In this document: positions 1 to 5,475 of the stretch, piece after piece | How the letters are laid out: the number at the start of each line of letters is the position of its first letter | Position numbering within the stretch: position 1 is the first letter of the stretch | Source: JBBSUX01 sp038234045 | Lineage (GTDB): Bacteria; Pseudomonadota; Gammaproteobacteria; Burkholderiales; Burkholderiaceae_C | Reading direction: 5' to 3' | Assembly (NCBI GenBank): GCA_038234045.1 | Contig: JBBSUX010000229.1 | Coordinates: 1 to 5,475, forward strand | DNA length: 5,475 bases | Notes under the pieces: model-generated | Told to the model about the DNA's origin: nothing | The model's input: only the letters and a program-made list of their open reading frames with translations | The model's database searches: none | Made by a program: the position numbers and the translations under genes

Positions 1-29
1 CTCGGCTAGACAAATCAGGCACTTCATCT

Positions 30-50
30 TTGAGCAATTCGATAGCTCAA
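30..50. repeat. Small inverted repeat upstream of the SDR gene
   Basis: TTGAGC (30-35) and GCTCAA (45-50) form a perfect 6-bp inverted repeat with a 9-base spacer. No T-run follows, so it does not look like an intrinsic terminator. It could be a regulator site or chance. The rest of 1-165 holds a 10-bp palindrome GTGGCGCCAC (76-85) and a direct repeat GCATCACG (108-115 and 134-141). I see no supported gene in it. Confidence 0.25.
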
Positions 51-165
51 CCATGATTGCCTTCATGCAATCCGCGTGGCGCCACCTTCCATCTGATCGA
101 TGGTGTTGCATCACGGGCCTTGTCCGGTATGTGGCATCACGCATCGCACAACAACAAGGTTCACC

Positions 166-1170
166 ATGGCAAAAATTGCAGTCATCACGGGTGCTGGCGC
201 TGGCGTTGGACACGCTGTAGCCCAGCGTTTCGCGCAGGAGGGGTTCGATGTGGCCCTTCTCTCACGTGGAGAGGAGCGATTGGAGGTGCTGGCCGGGGAA
301 GTGCGCGCACTCGGTCGCCGTGCGCTGCCGATTTCTACCGACGTAGCGGACTCGGACCAGGTTGACAGCGCAGCCGAACGTGTCGAAAAAGAACTGGGGC
401 CGATCGACGTCTGGGTCAACGTCGCAATGGCGACGGTGTTCGCGCCGGTATCCTTGCTGAGCCCGCGCGAAGTAAAGCGCGCCACCGAGGTGACTTACCT
501 CGGTCAGGTACACGGAATGATGGCGGCGCTGCGGCACATGCGCACGCGTAAACGCGGAACGATCATCAATGTCGGATCGGCGCTTGCCTACCGATCCGTT
601 CCGTTGCAATCAGCCTACTGCGGCGCCAAAGCAGCCATTCGCGGCTTCACCGATTCGCTGCGCTCGGAGCTGATCCACGACGGGCTCGATATTCAGTTGA
701 CGATGGTGCATCTGCCGGCTGTGAACACACCGCAATTCGACTGGGCGCTCAACAAGATGGGACGCAAGGCCAAGCCGGTGGCGCCCATTTTCCAACCAGA
801 GGTGGTGGCACGCGCTATCTACTTTGCGGCCACCCATCGCCGTCGTGAGATATGGGTAGGTTTTCCGACTGTGAAGGCGATCGTGGCCAACCGTATCGCG
901 CCCGGACTGCTGGATCTTTATCTGGCCAAAACGGGGTATAGCGGTCAGTTGTCGAAAGAGCCTTTGCCACTCGACGCACCATCAAATCTGTATGAGCCTG
1001 CGCAGGGCCACGCCACGGCACATGGTCGCTTCGATAGCGAGGCGCGCACCAGCAGCTGGGAAATGTTCACCGACCGGCACCGCTCTGCAGCCATCGCCGG
1101 CGCCGCCGTCCTCGGGCTCGTCGCGCTCAAGGCTCTGCTTTCGATGGGCCGCAGCCGTTTCGAGGATTAA
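166..1170 (+). CDS. SDR-family oxidoreductase with C-terminal membrane anchor
   Basis: This 334-residue protein is a classical short-chain dehydrogenase/reductase, expected to use NAD(P)(H) to oxidise or reduce an unknown alcohol/carbonyl substrate. Visible motifs are the cofactor-binding TGAGAGVG at residues 8-15, catalytic Ser138, and the YxxxK pair Tyr151/Lys155. The usual NNAG-type motif reads VNVAMA around residue 85, so the second Asn is replaced by Val. The C-terminal ~90 residues extend past the normal SDR fold and end in a hydrophobic stretch (about 308-328) that could anchor it in the membrane. I chose ATG 166 because it starts directly at the first beta strand (MAKIAVITG) and has AAGG at 156-159; an ATG at 100 is in frame but would add an unlikely 22-residue leader. 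From recollection, SDRs of this type occur beside cytochrome o oxidase operons, which agrees with the cyo remnant immediately downstream. The substrate is unknown. Confidence 0.9.
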   Translation: MAKIAVITGAGAGVGHAVAQRFAQEGFDVALLSRGEERLEVLAGEVRALGRRALPISTDVADSDQVDSAAERVEKELGPIDVWVNVAMATVFAPVSLLSPREVKRATEVTYLGQVHGMMAALRHMRTRKRGTIINVGSALAYRSVPLQSAYCGAKAAIRGFTDSLRSELIHDGLDIQLTMVHLPAVNTPQFDWALNKMGRKAKPVAPIFQPEVVARAIYFAATHRRREIWVGFPTVKAIVANRIAPGLLDLYLAKTGYSGQLSKEPLPLDAPSNLYEPAQGHATAHGRFDSEARTSSWEMFTDRHRSAAIAGAAVLGLVALKALLSMGRSRFED

Positions 1171-1322
1171 TCACTCTTGCGCGGGTAGTGCGCACTTTGC
1201 CAGTCAGTGCGATGGGCGGCATATTTCTTGCGGCTTGCAGTGCGGATAAACACTTGGGGTTTCTGCAACCTCAGGGGCCAATTGCCGTCGCGCAGCGTCC
1301 CCATCTGCTGGAAGTGACCGGC
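1170..1322 (+). pseudogene. cyoA: 5' remnant of cyoA (ubiquinol oxidase subunit II)
   Basis: This frame encodes the N-terminus of a CyoA-type subunit II of cytochrome o ubiquinol oxidase. It has a hydrophobic signal ending in a lipobox, LAAC, with the Cys codon at 1236-1238. Next comes FLQPQGPIAVAQR followed by HLLEV, matching the family's conserved 'DPQGPIAxAxR' segment just before the first membrane helix. The helix itself, the second helix and the cupredoxin domain are absent. The frame runs on through unrelated sequence to a stop at 1572-1574, so no functional subunit can be made. The original start was probably at 1170, where TAATC now stands in place of a coupled TAATG, with GAGG at 1162-1165; a GTG at 1188 is the only obvious remaining start. 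Identification rests on motif recognition of about 45 codons, and a homology search would settle it. Confidence 0.72.
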
Positions 1323-1524
1323 TCTCGTGGTCGCGGGCATGTTTGCGGTGATCCAGGTGATCTGCCATTTCCGCGTCTTCCTGCATGTGAATCTGGAGCG
1401 CGAGAAACGGAAAGACCTTCAGCTGATCCTTGTCAGCGGACTGTTGCTGCTCATCATGGCGGGCGGCACTGTCTGGATCATCGCCAACCTGGCCGGGCGT
1501 TTGACCGGGCACAGCACGGGATAG
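1318..1524 (+). pseudogene. cyoD: 3' remnant of cyoD (ubiquinol oxidase subunit IV)
   Basis: The frame from 1318 to the TAG at 1522-1524 encodes the last two membrane helices of CyoD, a small subunit of cytochrome o ubiquinol oxidase. The first is about PALVVAGMFAVIQV followed by CHFRVFLHVN, corresponding to the family's PA...VVQVLVHL..FLHMN segment. The second is LILVSGLLLLIMAGGTVWII followed by ANL, matching the conserved ...GSIWIMWNL ending. The N-terminal helix, about 45 codons, is missing; an in-frame TGA lies at 1315-1317 just before the homology begins. GTG 1327 could in principle start a 65-residue peptide, but no Shine-Dalgarno sequence precedes it. The fragment is in a different frame from the cyoA remnant. 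Its reading frame is undamaged, which suggests the deletion is fairly recent. About 55 bp separate it from the convergent hutG-like gene. Confidence 0.75.
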
Positions 1525-1579
1525 TAAAAACCAACGCTTTGCGCAACCCCGATGAGATCGACGCGATTTACTGAACGAC

Positions 1580-2491
1580 TCACGACATCGTTCGGGGGTC
1601 TGTACCCAGCAGCAGATCGACCAGCGCCATCAGGTCAGTCTGCAAACGCGTGAAACCTTCATCGTGAATCTGCAGGCTCTGCTCATCCATGTAGAGGCGC
1701 CGATTGATCTCGAGCTGGATGCTGTGGCGTTGCGCAGCCGGGTTGCCATAGCGCCGCACCAGCTCTACGCCTTTGTAGGGGTGGTTGTATCCCACGTCGT
1801 AGCCACAGCGCCGCAAGAATTCACAGACGAGGCCCGACACAGCTGGCGCCGCTGTGGTGCCGTCCCTGTCACCCACCACAAAATCCGCATGGTGCAGACC
1901 TGGAAATTCTGTCGCATGACTGGCGGCGATGGCGGGCATGGAATGACAGTCGATATGAAGCACGTAGCCGTGGCGCGCATGCGCAGCATCCGCCGCACGC
2001 GCAACGGCAGCGTGATAGGGCTGCCAACAGCGCGCAATGCGTGATTCGCCTTCGGCCACCGACAACAGGCGGTCATAAAGCGGAAGGCCTTCATCGGTGC
2101 ATTTCCAGATCAATCCCTTGCCGAGCCGCACCTTCGAAAGCACGGCGGGATCGTCCGACAGCGGCTCCGGCCAGGCCGCATCGAACATGGTGGAGTCCAC
2201 CTCGGTCGTATTGCGGTTGACGTCGAGGTAGCTGCGCGGGAATTTGGCCTCGACCCACGCCACTCCCTTTTCGAGAGCCGGACGGTATAGAGCGTCCACA
2301 TGCGTGTCTTCAGCACGTCGCAACACCGCCAGATCGCAGATGTGGCCGAAATCTGGCGGATACCAGACGCCACTGTGCGGTGAGTCCAGCACCACAGCGG
2401 TCCGGCCTTCTACTGTTTCGACCATGGCCGGGGTTGGGGCAAAGGGTGTTGCTGGCGGATTCATCAGCGGAGTTTGCACTTGGATAGTCAT
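1580..2491 (-). CDS. hutG: N-formylglutamate amidohydrolase (HutG-like)
   Basis: This enzyme is predicted to hydrolyse N-formyl-L-glutamate to L-glutamate and formate, the last step of the five-step histidine degradation route, in the cytoplasm. From the chosen start it has 303 residues, close to the family's usual 260-300. Characteristic motifs in order are DSPHSG (36-41), EDTHVD (61-66), FPRSYLDVNR (84-93), HIDCHSMP (179-186, likely metal/catalytic His), DFVVGDRDG (203-211), NHPYKG (236-241) and the LEINRRLYMDE block (260-270). The start is uncertain: ATG at 2491, 2464 or 2425 are all in frame and none has a clear ribosome binding site. The frame is open up to 2743, but that part is poor in protein-like sequence and fills the gdhA promoter region. 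No other hut genes are visible. Divergence from gdhA suggests a shared role in glutamate metabolism. Related amidohydrolases acting on other N-formyl amino acids cannot be excluded. Confidence 0.85.
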   Translation of the reverse strand: MTIQVQTPLMNPPATPFAPTPAMVETVEGRTAVVLDSPHSGVWYPPDFGHICDLAVLRRAEDTHVDALYRPALEKGVAWVEAKFPRSYLDVNRNTTEVDSTMFDAAWPEPLSDDPAVLSKVRLGKGLIWKCTDEGLPLYDRLLSVAEGESRIARCWQPYHAAVARAADAAHARHGYVLHIDCHSMPAIAASHATEFPGLHHADFVVGDRDGTTAAPAVSGLVCEFLRRCGYDVGYNHPYKGVELVRRYGNPAAQRHSIQLEINRRLYMDEQSLQIHDEGFTRLQTDLMALVDLLLGTDPRTMS

Positions 2492-2593
2492 CGCAGGGGC
2501 GTGGCTCTTGTGCGGCCACGCACTGAATGCGTTCGGTCTCTGGACATTCTGCAAGCCAAACCTTCTCCCAACTCCATGGCGGTCAAGCAAAGC

Positions 2594-2614
2594 GGCCAGT
2601 GGCTTAGCCAGGCC
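2594..2614. promoter_or_regulatory. Palindrome between hutG-like gene and gdhA
   Basis: TGGCT-T-AGCCA at 2600-2610 is a perfect 5+5 palindrome with a single central base, and GGCC stands on each side (2594-2597 and 2611-2614). It lies in the 260-bp divergent intergenic region and has the shape of a small operator. No regulator is identified and it may be chance. Confidence 0.25.
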
Positions 2615-2630
2615 ATTTCCCAACCAAGCA

Positions 2631-2669
2631 TGCATAACCCCTCGCTGGCGCGTGCATAACTGCTGGCGC
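2631..2669. repeat. Two-copy direct repeat upstream of gdhA
   Basis: TGCATAAC occurs at 2631-2638 and again at 2653-2660, exactly 22 bp apart (about two helical turns). Each copy is followed by GCTGGCGC (2644-2651 and 2662-2669). The spacing would place two bound proteins on the same face of the DNA. The repeat ends about 80 bp upstream of the gdhA start. I could not identify a convincing -35/-10 pair in this intergenic region. Confidence 0.35.
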
Positions 2670-2751
2670 AGGCGCCCGTGCAGGCATATCGTTGCATTCG
2701 TAAGTCCACTTTCCGCCCCCCTTAAACCCATCACGCGAAGCACGATCCATC

Positions 2752-4029
2752 ATGAGCAACTCGTCCCATGTTTCCTATCTGAACCCCACGCCCACCAGTC
2801 CGTGGGGCACCTATCTGTCCCAGGTGGACCGCGTCGTGCCCTACCTGGGGTCGCTGGCGCGCTGGTCGGAAACGCTCAAGCGACCAAAGCGTGCGCTGAT
2901 CGTCGATGTACCGATCGAGATGGACGACGGCAGCATCGCCCACTTCGAAGGCTTTCGGGTGCAGCACAACATGTCACGCGGGCCGGGCAAGGGCGGAGTC
3001 CGCTTTCACCCTGACGTGACGCTGGAAAAAGTGATGGCGCTCTCGGCCTGGATGACGGTGAAATGTGCCGCAGTCAACCTGCCGTTTGGCGGCGCCAAGG
3101 GTGGCGTACGGGTTGATCCGAAGAAACTCTCGCGCACCGAACTGGAAAAGATCACGCGCCGCTACACCAGCGAGATCGGCATCATCATCGGCCCGCACAC
3201 CGACATCCCGGCGCCTGACGTGAACACGAACGGCCAGATCATGGCCTGGATGATGGACACCTATTCGATGAATACCGGCGGCACAGCGACCGGCGTCGTC
3301 ACCGGCAAACCGATTCACCTGGGCGGCTCGCTCGGCCGGGTGAAAGCCACCGGCCGCGGCGTTTTCGTGACGGGCCGCGAAGGAGCACGCCGTATCGGCA
3401 TGGACCTGCGTGGTGCGCGCATCGCGGTTCAGGGTTTCGGCAATGTCGGCTCGGTTGCCTGTGAACTGCTGGTGGAATCTGGCGCCAAACTGGTAGCGGT
3501 GCAGGATCACTCGGGCACTGTGTTCAATGGTGACGGCATGGACGTGGTGGCGCTGGTGCCTTACTCGCAGAAGGACGGCGTTGCCGGCTTTGATGGCGCC
3601 CAGCCGATGGAAAACGCGGACTTCTGGAATGTGGACTGCGACATCCTCATCATGGCTGCGCTTGAAGGCCAGCTTACCGCCGAGCGCGCCAAGGGCACGA
3701 AGGCCCGTCTGGTGCTTGAAGGAGCCAACGGCCCGACGGTGCCCGAGGCCGACGACATCCTGGCCGAGCGCGGCGTGCTGGTGGTACCCGACGTGATCTG
3801 CAACGCCGGCGGCGTCACGGTCAGCTACTTCGAGTGGGTGCAGGATTTCTCATCGTATTTCTGGGATGAAGGCCAGATCAACGAGCGTCTCGACCAGATC
3901 ATGATGAATGCGCTGAACAACATCTGGGACACTGCGGACCGCCTCCGCATCAGCCTGCGTACTGCCACATTTGCAGTGGCGTGCGAGCGCATTCTGGCGG
4001 CGCGCCAGGAGCGCGGCCTTTATCCCTGA
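2752..4029 (+). CDS. gdhA: Glutamate dehydrogenase
   Basis: This 425-residue enzyme of the Glu/Leu/Phe/Val dehydrogenase family interconverts glutamate with 2-oxoglutarate and ammonium in the cytoplasm, normally as a hexamer. The substrate half shows GPGKGGVRFHP (77-87; Lys80), Lys104 in MTVKCA, and PFGGAKGG (111-118) with the catalytic Lys116. PHTDIPAPDV (148-157) carries the conserved catalytic Asp156. The Rossmann half shows QGFGNVGS (227-234), and Asp252 lies near the end of the second strand (VAVQDHSG), which fits NAD rather than NADP, though this is inference. EGANGPTVPEAD (323-334) and CNAGGVTVSYFEW (350-362) are also typical. Length and motifs are complete. ATG 2752 is supported by the upstream stop and an N-terminus (Y..PW) usual for these enzymes, although the Shine-Dalgarno is weak. 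It diverges from the hutG-like gene, which would supply glutamate, and its end overlaps the convergent iclR-family gene by 10 bp. Confidence 0.95.
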   Translation: MSNSSHVSYLNPTPTSPWGTYLSQVDRVVPYLGSLARWSETLKRPKRALIVDVPIEMDDGSIAHFEGFRVQHNMSRGPGKGGVRFHPDVTLEKVMALSAWMTVKCAAVNLPFGGAKGGVRVDPKKLSRTELEKITRRYTSEIGIIIGPHTDIPAPDVNTNGQIMAWMMDTYSMNTGGTATGVVTGKPIHLGGSLGRVKATGRGVFVTGREGARRIGMDLRGARIAVQGFGNVGSVACELLVESGAKLVAVQDHSGTVFNGDGMDVVALVPYSQKDGVAGFDGAQPMENADFWNVDCDILIMAALEGQLTAERAKGTKARLVLEGANGPTVPEADDILAERGVLVVPDVICNAGGVTVSYFEWVQDFSSYFWDEGQINERLDQIMMNALNNIWDTADRLRISLRTATFAVACERILAARQERGLYP

Positions 4030-4916
4030 GATTCCCCGACGAAGCGGGCGCCGGCCGAGCCGACTGGCGCCACGTCGCTGAAGCCAAGGCGGCGCGAAAT
4101 CATCTCCGCGCAACCCCGAACACCGAGCGCCACAGCGCCGTCCCAGCGCGCATCGAATATCCCGGCGGCACCGATGGCGATCAGCGCCAGGCATAGCTGG
4201 CCCGCCGCATCGAACACCGGCGCGGCCATGGCGCTGATGCCGGGCACGATTTCGCCTTCGGATCGACTGATGCCGTGCGCACGCACGGTTTTCAGCTGTT
4301 CGGCAAATTCCTTCCAAGACGGTACAGGTGCCGGCGCCGGCATGCCCACAGCGGGAGCGTCTGAGTTCGAAGCTCGCACGCTTTCACGCTCCTCCTTCAA
4401 CAGCGCGCGCACCTGCGCCTCTGGCAGATAGGCTGCAAAAAGCCGCCCCGAAGCCGTACCACTGAGAGAAAACACGCTGCCGTGGCGCAGCGTTGCATGC
4501 ACGACGGTGGGCGGCTCTTCGACACGGATGATGGTCGGCCCGCGCGAGCCCCATGACGCAAGCGCCACGGTGTGGCCGATCTGACGCGAGAGCGGCGCCA
4601 GCAGGGGCAGCGCCGCATGGACGGGACTGCCCTGCTGCAGGCTGATCAGGCCGAGCTGCTGCGCCAGTTCGCCCAGGCTGTAGTGCCCGCTAGCAGCATT
4701 GCGCTGCACCAGGCCGATGCGGCAAAAGCTCACCAGATAAGGATGCGCGCGCGCTGCCGACATTCGCGCTTCACGCGCCAGGTCTTTCAGCGCCATCGAC
4801 GACCCCTGCGCCGCCAGCGCGCGTAACAACTGACCACCCACCTCGATGCTCTGGATGCCGCGCTGGGCGGTCGAGCTTTCGTCGGGAACAGGAGCGGCAC
4901 GGAGTTTCGAGGACAT
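4020..4916 (-). CDS. IclR-family transcriptional regulator, probable hmg regulator
   Basis: This 298-residue DNA-binding regulator has the IclR layout. An N-terminal winged helix-turn-helix spans about residues 20-85 (IQSIEVGGQLL, then LKDLAREARMSAARAHPYL, then the wing ending GHYSLG). An effector-binding domain spans about 95-280, including the family signature HGISRSEGE (214-222) followed by VPGISAMAAPVFD (224-236). An Ala/Pro-rich segment (about 183-200) interrupts the effector domain and makes it longer than the usual 250-280. ATG 4916 is the only Met near the expected start, but no good Shine-Dalgarno sequence is seen; the frame stays open to a TTG at 4979. The gene diverges from hmgA over a 250-bp gap, the usual arrangement for a local regulator of homogentisate breakdown. 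Target and ligand are inferred from position only. Confidence 0.88.
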   Translation of the reverse strand: MSSKLRAAPVPDESSTAQRGIQSIEVGGQLLRALAAQGSSMALKDLAREARMSAARAHPYLVSFCRIGLVQRNAASGHYSLGELAQQLGLISLQQGSPVHAALPLLAPLSRQIGHTVALASWGSRGPTIIRVEEPPTVVHATLRHGSVFSLSGTASGRLFAAYLPEAQVRALLKEERESVRASNSDAPAVGMPAPAPVPSWKEFAEQLKTVRAHGISRSEGEIVPGISAMAAPVFDAAGQLCLALIAIGAAGIFDARWDGAVALGVRGCAEMISRRLGFSDVAPVGSAGARFVGESQG

Positions 4917-5000
4917 GGCAGGAGTGTGCAGGATCAATTGCGGGGCGGAAGACAGGGCTGGCGTTTGTTGCCTGTGCAATCATTTTCCGCCGCCTTCAAT

Positions 5001-5017
5001 ATTTGTCTATCGCAAAT
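5001..5017. promoter_or_regulatory. Candidate operator in the iclR/hmgA divergent region
   Basis: ATTTG (5001-5005) and CAAAT (5013-5017) form an inverted repeat with a 7-base spacer. The right arm is itself part of the palindrome CAAATTTG (5013-5020). The site lies in an AT-rich island roughly midway between the two divergent genes, as expected for an operator of an IclR-family dimer controlling both promoters. No match to a known operator consensus is claimed. Confidence 0.35.
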
Positions 5018-5074
5018 TTGTTCGCTCAGTGCTAATCTACGGCTACCAAAGGCCTTCAACGCGACATCGGACTT

Positions 5075-5101
5075 TTGATAGAGAAAAGAGTCGCCTAATA
5101 T
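5075..5101 (+). promoter_or_regulatory. Possible sigma-70 promoter for hmgA
   Basis: TTGATA (5075-5080) matches five of six -35 consensus bases. A -10-like TAATAT (5096-5101) follows after a short 15-base spacer; AATATT, one base further, gives 16. It is about 65 bp upstream of the hmgA start and on the hmgA side of the candidate operator. The spacing is not ideal, so this is tentative. Confidence 0.35.
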
Positions 5102-5166
5102 TTGCTGGAAAGCGCTATCAGCTATTGAATGTGAAGTATGAGCCAGCACGCACCCAAAGAAGCAGC

Positions 5167-5475
5167 ATGACCACATCGCAACCCTCCCCACTTTCCGGCC
5201 AGACCGGATTCGGCAATGAATACGCCACAGAAGCCGTCGCCGGCGCTTTGCCTCGTGGCCGCAACAGTCCGCAGCGAGCGCCCTTCGACCTGTATCCAGA
5301 GCTGCTTTCGGGCACTGCGTTTACCGCGCCGCGCCACGAGAACCGGCGCTCCTGGCTTTATCGTCGGCGGCCGTCGGCTGTTGCTGGTCGCTACCAGCCG
5401 TATGCACCTGCCCACTCACTGCAATGGCATACGGGAGCGGACCGCAGTATGGCCGTTCCACCGGAACCGATGCGC
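5167..5475 (+). CDS. hmgA: Homogentisate 1,2-dioxygenase, 5' part (runs off window)
   Basis: This Fe(II) dioxygenase opens the ring of homogentisate to maleylacetoacetate, the central step of tyrosine and phenylalanine catabolism, in the cytoplasm. Only the first 103 codons are present and the frame is open to the window edge; the full family length is about 430-450 residues. The N-terminal signature is clear: GFGNEYATEAVAGALPRGRN, then SPQRAPFDLY, LLSGTAFTAPRHENRRSWLY and RRRPSA. The iron-binding residues lie further downstream and cannot be checked here. ATG 5167 gives the expected distance of about 13 residues before GFGNE and is preceded by a weak purine stretch (5156-5162). The divergent IclR-type regulator is the likely controller. 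In related genomes fumarylacetoacetase usually follows; that lies outside the window. Confidence 0.95.
   Translation, partial: MTTSQPSPLSGQTGFGNEYATEAVAGALPRGRNSPQRAPFDLYPELLSGTAFTAPRHENRRSWLYRRRPSAVAGRYQPYAPAHSLQWHTGADRSMAVPPEPMR

Noticed and set aside
53..220. Short open frame starting ATG 53 and running into the SDR gene
   Set aside because: It has about 55 codons, no ribosome binding site, overlaps the SDR start in another frame and shows no recognisable protein features.
1187..1196. AGTGCGCACT palindrome after the SDR gene
   Set aside because: It is a perfect 10-bp palindrome without a loop, and it falls in the signal-peptide coding part of the cyoA remnant, so coding explains it well enough.
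1573..1593. Inverted repeat GAACGA/TCGTTC as a terminator between cyoD remnant and hutG-like gene
   Set aside because: The 6-bp stem has a 9-base loop, no T-run on either strand, and overlaps the end of the hutG-like coding region.
2492..2743. N-terminal extension of the hutG-like gene by 84 codons up to 2743
   Set aside because: The frame is open, but the residues are Arg/Gln/Leu-rich with no family similarity that I recognise. It would occupy nearly all of the divergent promoter region, and the family's length fits a start near 2491-2425.
2244..3014. 256-codon open frame crossing the hutG-like gene, the intergenic region and the start of gdhA
   Set aside because: It overlaps two well-supported genes in other frames, and its translation is Arg/Ser/Pro-rich without recognisable domains.
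2974..3510. 178-codon open frame antisense to gdhA
   Set aside because: It lies wholly inside the clearly coding gdhA and its composition is that of a GC-rich shadow frame. No motif was recognised.
4047..4071. GGCGCC repeated at 4047-4052 and 4066-4071 as a terminator for gdhA
   Set aside because: It could form a 6-bp GC stem, but GGCGCC is self-complementary and common at this GC content. No T-run follows, and it lies inside the regulator's coding region.

Overview
The window is a stretch of bacterial chromosome with high GC third positions and closely packed genes. The gene set (GdhA of about 425 residues, an IclR regulator divergent from homogentisate 1,2-dioxygenase, a stand-alone N-formylglutamate amidohydrolase, and an SDR of the kind found beside cytochrome o oxidase operons) suggests a proteobacterium. 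A betaproteobacterium of the order Burkholderiales, perhaps Alcaligenaceae-like, is my best guess. That placement is inference from gene style, not from a marker gene.

Layout from left to right: (1) 1-165 is a leader with small repeats but no supported gene. (2) 166-1170 (+) is an SDR-family oxidoreductase with a C-terminal membrane segment. (3) 1170-1524 (+) is the wreck of a cytochrome o ubiquinol oxidase operon: the first ~50 codons of cyoA (lipoprotein signal plus mature N-terminus) are joined out of frame to the last ~68 codons of cyoD. The rest of cyoA, all of cyoB and cyoC, and the start of cyoD are missing. (4) 1580-2491 (-) is an N-formylglutamate amidohydrolase (HutG-like). (5) 2492-2751 is a divergent intergenic region with a short direct repeat and a small palindrome. 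(6) 2752-4029 (+) is a glutamate dehydrogenase. (7) 4020-4916 (-) is an IclR-family regulator whose 3' end overlaps gdhA by 10 bp. (8) 4917-5166 is a divergent control region. (9) 5167-5475 (+) is the first 103 codons of homogentisate 1,2-dioxygenase, cut by the window edge.

The intact genes fit amino-acid catabolism. HutG-like hydrolysis of N-formylglutamate would yield glutamate, GdhA would convert glutamate to 2-oxoglutarate and ammonium, and HmgA opens the ring of homogentisate from tyrosine/phenylalanine breakdown, probably under the adjacent IclR regulator. The most noteworthy observation is the cyoA'-'cyoD deletion scar. It leaves an SDR gene stranded without the terminal oxidase operon it probably once led. 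I did not find a novel defence, mobile or RNA-based system here.
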